Translations under genes and position numbers: made by a program
In this document: positions 12,039 through 19,576 of the stretch, one piece after another
Position numbering within the stretch: position 1 is the stretch's first letter
How the letters are laid out: each line of letters begins with the position of its first letter
Virus record (IMG/VR): IMGVR_UViG_3300023210_000216
Span: 1-24,244 of that record
Origin: a virus
Reading direction: 5' to 3' (one strand)
DNA length: 24,244 nucleotides
The notes under the pieces: model-generated
What the model saw: only the letters and a program-made list of their open reading frames with translations
Told to the model about the DNA's origin: nothing
Databases searched by the model: none

Positions 12039-13999
12039 TGGCTAAAGCAATTGCATCTCAAGCATCATTCATTGCTGGAGAGCTTGATCCAAGACTAGCA
12101 GCAAGGATTGATACTGAGAGTTATACTAAAGGTGCTGAAACATTAACTAATGTTATTTGCCTAGGCCAAGGTGGCGTTAAGCGCAGACCTGGTATGAAGT
12201 ATATTGATACAGTTACAGAGTCATCAGTACGTCTAGTTAGGTTTGAGTTCAATGTTACGCAGACATATCTTTTGGTGTTCGTTGATTCTAAGATGTACAT
12301 CTATAAAGATGGCGTATTACAGACTAATATCAACGGAACTGTTTATGATTATCTAACAGTGCCTTATAGCATATCTGAGATTAAAGAGATCAACTGGACT
12401 CAGAGTGCTGACACTTTGATTATCTGTCATAACGACTATGTACCTAGAAAGATTGTGCGTGGTGCTACAGATACAGACTGGACTATTAGTTCAATGACGT
12501 TTACTTACTATCCAACCCATGACTTTAATAGGGATTATGATGGTGCTACATTTACTACACCTGCATCAGCTAAGGTTGTGGGCGATGTTATTACTATCTC
12601 ATTAGATGCTGGCCATAATCCTGTAACAACAGAACATGTAGGTGGTATGTTTGAAGGAAACGCAGGTGTTGTTAGAATTACATCAGTTGACACTACATCA
12701 GGCGCACAAACACTCACAGGCACAGTATTACAAGAATTTACAAACACGAATACCATTAGTGGTGTTGATGCTTCACTAGAAGAGCCAGTATGGACAGCAA
12801 CACATGGCTACCCTGGCTCAGTAACATTCCATGAATCAAGACTATGGTTATCTAATTCAACTGCACGCCCTCAGACATTATGGGGATCAGTGACAGGTGA
12901 CTTCTTTAACTTTGATCGTGGCTTTGGTGATGCAACAGATTCAATTGACATTACGATGGACACAGACCAGGTTAATGCGATCTACCATCTAGTATCGGGA
13001 AGACATTTACAGATCTTTACGTCTGGTGGTGAGTTCTTTATTCCAGATCGTCCTATCAAGCCTGCATCAGTGGGCGTGTTACGTCAGACAAGATTCGGAG
13101 TTCTCAAGGCTGTACCACCTATTAACGTAGATGGCGCTACAATGTTTATTCAAAGGAACGGCAAGCAGGTTCGTGAGTATTTATTTACTTATACCGAAAA
13201 CTCGTATGTCTCCACAGAGGTGAATTTGCTTGCCCCTCATCTTATTAATTCACCTGTATCTATGGCAGCACAAACTGGTGATGTTGATAACGAAGGAAAC
13301 TACTTATATATCGTTAATGCAGATGGTACAGTAGCTGTGTTTATTACTAATAGAGCAGAATCAGTAACAGCTTGGACCAGGTTTACTACAGATGGCGATA
13401 TCAAAGACGTTGCAGTAGTAGAAGATGTGGTGTACTTCCATGTGAAGCGAACTATGAACGGCTCTACTATCTATACAATTGAAGCGCTTGATAATAATAC
13501 TTATACAGACTCAGCAGTGCATGTGGTTAATAGTCCAGCATCAGCAACAGTTACAGGCTTAGATCATTTGAACGGTCAAGAGTGTAGAGTGAGAGCAGAT
13601 AGTTCAGTGATGGACAATGCTACACCAGCATCAGGATCTATTACATTAGCACGTACAGCTACTAACATTGAAGTAGGCATGAACTACGAGCTAGAAGTTA
13701 AGACTATGCCTGTTAATATTACGTTTGGATCTGGTCCTATCAATGCTACTAAGCGTAGAATATTACGTGTATCAGCTCAACTATATCAAGCAAACGGTAT
13801 TAAAATAAACGGCAAGGCAGTGACAGATAAAGGCTTTGGCGTAGGTGTTTTAAACTCAACTCCAACAGGATTCACAGGTATGAAGACAGTACCTATGTTG
13901 GGATATTCTAAAACAACACAAGTAACAGTAACACAATCAGATCCTACACCGATGACCCTACTTGGTTTGACGTTAGAGATCCAGGCACAAGGCGGATAA
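12038..13999 (+). CDS. Tail tubular protein B (T7 gp12-like), 653 aa
   Basis: Tail nozzle protein. The N-terminus (QASFIAGELDPRLAARIDTE, then Y-x-K-G-A-E-T-L-T-N-V, Q-G-G-V-K-R-R-P-G) is the signature of the gp12-like family. Further motifs are L-L-V-F-V-D-S-K-M-Y-I-Y, H-x-x-Y-P-R/P-G-S-V-T-F-H-E-S-R-L-W (about 252-272) and G-F-G-D-A-T-D-S-I. The rest is beta-rich, consistent with the six-fold nozzle through which DNA leaves and onto which fibres attach. The protein is complete, with a 2-base gap before the next gene. Confidence 0.94.
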   Translation: MAKAIASQASFIAGELDPRLAARIDTESYTKGAETLTNVICLGQGGVKRRPGMKYIDTVTESSVRLVRFEFNVTQTYLLVFVDSKMYIYKDGVLQTNINGTVYDYLTVPYSISEIKEINWTQSADTLIICHNDYVPRKIVRGATDTDWTISSMTFTYYPTHDFNRDYDGATFTTPASAKVVGDVITISLDAGHNPVTTEHVGGMFEGNAGVVRITSVDTTSGAQTLTGTVLQEFTNTNTISGVDASLEEPVWTATHGYPGSVTFHESRLWLSNSTARPQTLWGSVTGDFFNFDRGFGDATDSIDITMDTDQVNAIYHLVSGRHLQIFTSGGEFFIPDRPIKPASVGVLRQTRFGVLKAVPPINVDGATMFIQRNGKQVREYLFTYTENSYVSTEVNLLAPHLINSPVSMAAQTGDVDNEGNYLYIVNADGTVAVFITNRAESVTAWTRFTTDGDIKDVAVVEDVVYFHVKRTMNGSTIYTIEALDNNTYTDSAVHVVNSPASATVTGLDHLNGQECRVRADSSVMDNATPASGSITLARTATNIEVGMNYELEVKTMPVNITFGSGPINATKRRILRVSAQLYQANGIKINGKAVTDKGFGVGVLNSTPTGFTGMKTVPMLGYSKTTQVTVTQSDPTPMTLLGLTLEIQAQGG

Positions 14000-14001
14000 T
14001 T

Positions 14002-14481
14002 ATGGCATTTTTAGCACCATTAGCAGCAGCAGGAACAGCAGCAGGAACAGCAGCAGCGGTATCGACAGTAGCAGCACCAACATTCTTAGGGATGACGGCA
14101 GCAACATGGGGTGGTATCTCAGCAGGTGTGGGCGCACTAGGCGCTATTCAATCAGGACAAGCACAGAAGTCAGCTTTTGAACAACAAGCTAGAGCTACTG
14201 AGCAAGCAGCAAAGGATAGAGAGCTAACAAGATTACAGAATTTAAGAAGAGCGCAGGCAAGCCAAAGATCTTACTGGGCAGGTAGAGGTGTTTCAGCTAC
14301 TTCAGGATCAGCTGCAACTATTGCACAACAGTCTAGACTGGGTTATGAATTAGAGCGTGGTGCAGATATATCGTCTACTGGTCGTGAGATACAGAAATTA
14401 CAGTCAGCAGGTAGTGCAGCTCAAACAGCTGGATGGATTAAAGCTGGTGGTGGTTTGGCTAGTTATAAGGCAGGTTTATAA
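14002..14481 (+). CDS. Internal virion protein (gp14-like), 159 aa
   Basis: The N-terminus is Ala/Gly/Thr-rich and hydrophobic (AFLAPLAAAGTAAGTAAAVS, then GMTAATWGGISAGVGALGAI; about residues 2-50), capable of inserting in membranes. The middle is a Gln/Arg-rich helix (QKSAFEQQARATEQAAKDRE), followed by RGVSATSGSAATIAQQS (about 91-107), a segment I recognise from the short internal core proteins of T7-like phages. Such proteins are ejected first and form a pore in the outer membrane. One-base overlap with the next gene. Confidence 0.8.
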   Translation: MAFLAPLAAAGTAAGTAAAVSTVAAPTFLGMTAATWGGISAGVGALGAIQSGQAQKSAFEQQARATEQAAKDRELTRLQNLRRAQASQRSYWAGRGVSATSGSAATIAQQSRLGYELERGADISSTGREIQKLQSAGSAAQTAGWIKAGGGLASYKAGL

Positions 14482-16109
14482 TGGCTGATTTCCAACAGTA
14501 CACATTCCAACAAGGTAGAAGAGTTGGACAAGTAGATATGAGTGAGGCTAATGCCTGGGAATCTCTATCTAATACAATGACTAATTTCTCTCAGACTTTA
14601 TTACAAGTTGATAAGGCACAGAAGAAGGCATACAACGCAGAAGTAAAAGAGTATGTAGAAGGCATGGAGTCAGACATCATTACTAACCTAGGTAAGGTTG
14701 CTATTGATCGTGAGAATGACTACGAGCATTACGAGCGTTTTGTTACTGCTTATAAGAAAGGCACATTAGCTGGCATTGAAGATCCTAATATCAAGGATGC
14801 TGCAGGCAAGATGATTGATGATAAGGCTGTTCAGTATGGCCAGAAGGTATTCCAAAACCACATTAATCTTAGAAGTGCTAGACAGCTTCAATCGGCAGAG
14901 GATTCTTTAGAGATTCATGCTGTAGATACAGAACATTTGATTGATTCAACTATTAACACTTGGCATCAACAACCAGAGTTCAGAGATGGCTACATTGATA
15001 GTGTGTCTCCTATCTTCCAGACCCAAAGAGACATGTTTGCTAATAAGATCGATGGTCTATTAGAACTTGGTAAGACAGGTGATGCTGCATTTAAGCAAGA
15101 GCAAGCACTATTAGGTCGATTCTATAAGAAGGCAGCAATGGCCGAATTAACGGCTAATATGGAAGAAGGCAAAGGATGGCAAACCATTCAGGACTTTAAC
15201 GCTGATCCGAGCAAATTCTTTAGCTCTAGACCACAATTACAAGCATTATTCCCAGAGGTTAAGATCTCTATGAGTGATGAAGACAAGAATGCTACGTTTA
15301 AAGACATGATGTCTATGCTTAACGGTTATCAAGGTCAACAAGATCGTGTTCAAAATGCAATAGCTGCGGATAAGTTAGAAGGCCAAGAGTTCTTCTATTC
15401 TAATATCCAAGGTCAGATTGCAGATGATCCTGAGAATATTGATAAGGCAAACCTCCAGTCATGGTTAGAAGAAGACAAGATTACTACTAAGCAACATGAT
15501 TCATTATTGAAGATGGTGCAAAGTGGTGGCTTATACAGTGAAGATGATAATATCGTATCTGGATTATGGGATACGTTATTTGATCCAACAGCAGATCAGT
15601 TTGCAGTTTATGATCAGATCAGACAAGCAGTAGATAACAATCAGATTACACCAGCAACACAGAAACAAATGCTTGCTACTCTAAGAGATGGTGGACTGAA
15701 AGATGTTACTAAGGATGAAGACTATCAGATGGCTATTAACGAGGTTAAGACTGAGTTTAGAACTACTGGTCCATTAGCTGCATTCTTGCCTAACGAGTCT
15801 AAGAATATCAATAGAGCAATCAGAGAGATCTACGAACTGAAAAAGACATTACGTCCAGATCAGAACTTCCTTGATGAAGTGGATGCTATTAAGTCTAAGT
15901 ACAAGCGTACGTCTGAATCTGCCAAGCCTAAAGTAAGCTGGAGTAGCAACTGGTCAGGCTCCGCAGACGCACCAGAGCCTGATGTATCTAAGGATATGTT
16001 GGCTATCTTGCTAGAGTCTAAACAGATTACAAAGGCTGAATACCTAGAGCAATTCGAGGCGATCGATGAGTACATGAAAGCCTATAAGTTAAGGGAAGGT
16101 AGAAAGTAA
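14481..16109 (+). CDS. Internal virion protein, 542 aa
   Basis: Second protein of the ejection set. It is hydrophilic and mostly helical, opening MADFQQYTFQQGRRVGQVDM, with long charged helices (around DKAQKKAYNAEVKEYVEGME, residues about 44-63) and a C-terminal helix rich in Glu, Lys and Tyr. No transglycosylase motif is visible. Size, composition and position after the gp14-like gene and before two larger proteins fit a core protein that is stacked on the portal inside the head and ejected with the DNA. It shares one base with each neighbour (TAATG). Confidence 0.78.
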   Translation: MADFQQYTFQQGRRVGQVDMSEANAWESLSNTMTNFSQTLLQVDKAQKKAYNAEVKEYVEGMESDIITNLGKVAIDRENDYEHYERFVTAYKKGTLAGIEDPNIKDAAGKMIDDKAVQYGQKVFQNHINLRSARQLQSAEDSLEIHAVDTEHLIDSTINTWHQQPEFRDGYIDSVSPIFQTQRDMFANKIDGLLELGKTGDAAFKQEQALLGRFYKKAAMAELTANMEEGKGWQTIQDFNADPSKFFSSRPQLQALFPEVKISMSDEDKNATFKDMMSMLNGYQGQQDRVQNAIAADKLEGQEFFYSNIQGQIADDPENIDKANLQSWLEEDKITTKQHDSLLKMVQSGGLYSEDDNIVSGLWDTLFDPTADQFAVYDQIRQAVDNNQITPATQKQMLATLRDGGLKDVTKDEDYQMAINEVKTEFRTTGPLAAFLPNESKNINRAIREIYELKKTLRPDQNFLDEVDAIKSKYKRTSESAKPKVSWSSNWSGSADAPEPDVSKDMLAILLESKQITKAEYLEQFEAIDEYMKAYKLREGRK

Positions 16110-19100
16110 TGCTAGAAGCAACAATCTATTTAAACGACAAACCAAAAGGCGATGTATCAGATGATATGATGGGTGGATTCAAGGATAGACTGGAAGATAG
16201 AGCTATTCAGACTTCACCTGCTATGAAATACTTCAATGACTACAAAGCACAGCAAGTAGTTGAAGAGGTGGATGAGCAAGAAGAGTTACCATCTTCAATC
16301 ATGGGCAAGACTGTTCGTGAGCCAGAGGTAGATGCTTTAACTCAGATCTATGCTTTAGATGCTCAAGAGCCTGTTGTACAAGAGCCTATTCAACCTGAAG
16401 TAGATAAGCCTCTATTACAAGACGCATGGGATATGCTACCTGCTGAAGCACAAAAGATAGCGTGGCCATTTGCTGCACCGTTTGTTAAAGGCGCAGGTGA
16501 AGAGAATCCTATCTTACGTGGTATGACTGAAGGCGCATTACATGACGCACCACAAGGGATGGTTGATCTATCTCGTGATGTTGTTAATGCTCTTGGTGGT
16601 GACTTCAAAGAAGAAGACTGGTTAAAGATTCCACAGATACTTGAATCAAACCCAGACTCTACTACAGAAGGCGTTGTTAGAGGTCTATCACAGTTCATGT
16701 CAATATTTGGCGCAGCAGGTGGTATTGGTAAAGGCGCAACTATATTCAAACAAATGATGGCTGGTGGATTAGCAGATGCTACATTTGATCCTACTGGCGG
16801 TAACGTGGCTACTCTACTAAGAGAGCTAGACATGGATAATGCGCTAACTCAGTTCCTTGATTCTAAGGTGGGCGAAGATGCTGATGCTTTAGAGAGACTA
16901 CAAGCTAGAGGTAAACAAGTATTAGAAGGTGCAGGTATTGGTTTCGCTATTCCTACCTTGATCGGTGGATTGAGATGGGCCAAGAACAATGCTAAGGACT
17001 TATTACAGGATTCAGATCCTAACCTAGTGCCTGGTGTGATGAAGAAGTTTGGTATTGATCTGCCACAGAAGGATATATTTGCTGGTGGATCAGCAGTACA
17101 ACCACCTGAAGGTTTAGAGCAGGCTAAGGCTATGCTTGAAGGTGAAAGGTGGTCTCCATATCTAGAAAGTAAAGTTTGGGAAAAGACTGGATGGCATAAA
17201 TTACCAGATGGAAACTACGCATTTGAGATTGACGATTCAGCGGCAGCCATTAATAACCTTGATGCTAATAATGAGGTTATGCGATTTGAAAAGGTTGAGC
17301 TAGATAAGTATCTTGATGATCGTGCTGACGGCTTAGATGACATCATAAGAACAACTAATGTTGGCTCAGGCGAGCGCTTATACGATACTAAACTAGGTGA
17401 GGTTTTAGATCACGAACAGCTTTACAAACAATACCCTTATCTTAGAGATATGGACTTACAGGTACTTGATGGCCTGACTAACACCCAAGGTGAGTCAATG
17501 AGTCGACTTGGTGAGGGCGCTTCATATAACTCCATCAGTCAGCAAATTCAAATATATGTTGATCCAGTGAAAGGACTTACAGACAGTAGCCTATCTTCAT
17601 TGGTTCACGAGATTCAGCACGCAATTCAAGACAAAGAAAACTGGATGAACGGTGGTTCTGCTAGTGAGCAGTGGATAAGAAGATTAAAACAGTCTTTATG
17701 GAAAGATAAGGAAGTATTCGCTAAAAACAAAGAGCAATACAAAGAAGACATGAAGGCATACTCTTATGCCAATAAACTAAAGCAGGTTGATTACTGGGAT
17801 GAGCTTTCAAAGAGAGATAGTGTTACAGGTATAGCTAGACACTTCTACAATACAGATCTTTGGTACACACACAGTGATGAGATAACCAAGAAGTTTGGAC
17901 CAAGACCTAAGCCTTATAAGAAAGAAGAACACAACGAATATTTAAAGAACGTGGGCGCATTCTATAGAGACAAGATGCAGGATGAAGTAGATGATCTGAT
18001 TGATATTGCTATTGAGTCTAGAGACATTGAGCGTAATTACGACATGATTAACATGATCAAGTCTGTTGATGGCATGAAGCAAAAAGATAAAGTTAAAGCT
18101 ATTGAAAGAAAGCTAAACGAGAATGTGAAAGATGCACAGGAATATCGTAAGATTGAAAGCCTGATTCAGAAGGTTGAGAAGTCTTATTTTAGCAGCGGAA
18201 CTCAATTAGAGAAAAAGAAAAGAAGACATCAGATATACGAGCAACTTCAGGGTGAGTGGCAAGCTAGAAATGCTCAAGCCAGAAGAATGATGAGCGCTAC
18301 AGAAAGAGTAGAGCAAGCACCTTATACAACGTCTGCAAAGACAAGTAGCTGGGGTGACGTACAAAGAGAAGATGTTATTACTACTAAGAGCAAGAGCTAT
18401 TTATATGGCCCTGGTTATGGAAAAGTAGATAGCAATGTAGGAGAAAACCCTATAACTGTTTACCGTAGTTCAACTACAGGCGGTTATGATAAACTAGATC
18501 CTACTAAACAACGCAATGCCACATTAGACAAAGGTAACTATGTATTCCTAGATGAAGGTGATGCTAATAAATGGCCAGGTGAGACATTAGTAAAAATCGA
18601 AGTACCAGGTGACATTATAGAAAAGTCTATTAACTGGGGTGATGGTGGCCAATCAGACTTTGTCACTAAAGCATTTAAAAATATTGAAAAGGAAGTTGAC
18701 TTCCCGTTAGACCTAGAAGATGGTGGCATTGATGTTTATCCTACTCTTAAAGCAGAGCTTGGCACTGAAGGCGCTCAAAAGTTATTATTAAAGCATGGTA
18801 TCAAAGGCAATAGACGCAAGGGAGAGCTTAATATCTTTGATGTGGAAGACACCAATATCATCTCTAATGAGCCAAAAAAAAGCAAAGTAAACAACGAACC
18901 AGAGGCCAAGCCTGACAAAACACTAGACGTTATGCAAGAGCTAGAAAAAGAGGCTTTGGAGTATAGCGATAGTAATGAGTTTGTTACAAAAGTGTTTAAA
19001 AGGCAGAGTACCCAAAAGCACGCTATTAGAAGTTCTATTGCCAAAGACCTTGGTGGAGAATACTCAGGAAATGTTGAAGTGCCTGAAGGCATTGCTAATA

Positions 19101-19468
19101 GTATTGGAGACCGTGGAAGTAGAATATCTGTAGATGGAAACGATGTTTACTTTCACATAAGTGTTGAAAGAGACATAGGTGGAAACGATGTAATATTTTT
19201 GCCAAACATAGCAGTCTCAGGCAAGAACAAAGGATTGGGAACAAAGTTTATGGAAGCAATGAAAAAATTTGCCGATACAACATCTCAAGACATAGTTATT
19301 TACAAAGTAACAAACGATGATTTCTTTAGAAAATTTGATTGGCTAGAAGAGACGGAGTTGGGTGGTACCTTTAAATATAAAGCAAAAAAAGGTAATGAAT
19401 CATTAGGGTTAGGTCAGTTAGACGACATTTGGAAGAAGGCACACAGTAATGGAAACAAAGGTAAATAA
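16109..19468 (+). CDS. Large internal virion protein with polyvalent-type domains, 1119 aa
   Basis: The first ~310 residues look like an ejected core protein (Ala/Gly-rich hydrophobic patches at about 200-230 and 270-290). After that come accessory domains. Residues about 330-525 match the LPD23 type of polyvalent proteins: W348-S-P-Y-L-E-S-K-V-W-E-K-T-G-W-H, L-G-E-V-L-D-H, and L-V-H500-E-I-Q-H504-A-I-Q, a zincin-like site. Residues about 530-770 are charged helices. Residues about 780-910 start V-Y785-R-S-S and have G-N-Y-V-F-L-D-E, possibly an ADP-ribosyltransferase-like fold. Residues about 985-1105 look like a GNAT acetyltransferase (G1038-K-N-K-G-L-G1044). Polyvalent proteins are thought to be injected and to modify host targets. 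The stretch encoding the last third is richer in runs of A than its neighbours. Domain calls are from motifs only. Confidence 0.75.
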   Translation: MLEATIYLNDKPKGDVSDDMMGGFKDRLEDRAIQTSPAMKYFNDYKAQQVVEEVDEQEELPSSIMGKTVREPEVDALTQIYALDAQEPVVQEPIQPEVDKPLLQDAWDMLPAEAQKIAWPFAAPFVKGAGEENPILRGMTEGALHDAPQGMVDLSRDVVNALGGDFKEEDWLKIPQILESNPDSTTEGVVRGLSQFMSIFGAAGGIGKGATIFKQMMAGGLADATFDPTGGNVATLLRELDMDNALTQFLDSKVGEDADALERLQARGKQVLEGAGIGFAIPTLIGGLRWAKNNAKDLLQDSDPNLVPGVMKKFGIDLPQKDIFAGGSAVQPPEGLEQAKAMLEGERWSPYLESKVWEKTGWHKLPDGNYAFEIDDSAAAINNLDANNEVMRFEKVELDKYLDDRADGLDDIIRTTNVGSGERLYDTKLGEVLDHEQLYKQYPYLRDMDLQVLDGLTNTQGESMSRLGEGASYNSISQQIQIYVDPVKGLTDSSLSSLVHEIQHAIQDKENWMNGGSASEQWIRRLKQSLWKDKEVFAKNKEQYKEDMKAYSYANKLKQVDYWDELSKRDSVTGIARHFYNTDLWYTHSDEITKKFGPRPKPYKKEEHNEYLKNVGAFYRDKMQDEVDDLIDIAIESRDIERNYDMINMIKSVDGMKQKDKVKAIERKLNENVKDAQEYRKIESLIQKVEKSYFSSGTQLEKKKRRHQIYEQLQGEWQARNAQARRMMSATERVEQAPYTTSAKTSSWGDVQREDVITTKSKSYLYGPGYGKVDSNVGENPITVYRSSTTGGYDKLDPTKQRNATLDKGNYVFLDEGDANKWPGETLVKIEVPGDIIEKSINWGDGGQSDFVTKAFKNIEKEVDFPLDLEDGGIDVYPTLKAELGTEGAQKLLLKHGIKGNRRKGELNIFDVEDTNIISNEPKKSKVNNEPEAKPDKTLDVMQELEKEALEYSDSNEFVTKVFKRQSTQKHAIRSSIAKDLGGEYSGNVEVPEGIANSIGDRGSRISVDGNDVYFHISVERDIGGNDVIFLPNIAVSGKNKGLGTKFMEAMKKFADTTSQDIVIYKVTNDDFFRKFDWLEETELGGTFKYKAKKGNESLGLGQLDDIWKKAHSNGNKGK

Positions 19469-19471
19469 ATA

Positions 19472-19576
19472 ATGTTAATAAAAGACTACACAGGCGCGCT
19501 TACTTTAGTTAAAATAAAAGAAAGCCGTTTGACCCTTGCAGGACACTCAAACCAATTAATCAAAAGGATTTGGTAA
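19472..19576 (+). CDS. Very small basic protein, 34 aa
   Basis: ATG 19472 lies three bases after the previous stop and has AAAGG upstream. TAA at 19576 overlaps the next ATG as TAATG. The product (MLIKDYTGALTLVKIKESRL, ending LIKRIW) is 34 residues, basic and amphipathic. It fills the only gap between two late genes that otherwise touch, which supports translation. It might be a linker frame that couples translation across the boundary. Unrecognised. Confidence 0.55.
   Translation: MLIKDYTGALTLVKIKESRLTLAGHSNQLIKRIW

Noticed and set aside
16390-16833. Minus-strand 147-codon frame opposite the large internal protein
   Set aside because: Ser/Pro-rich shadow of the coding strand with no ribosome site.
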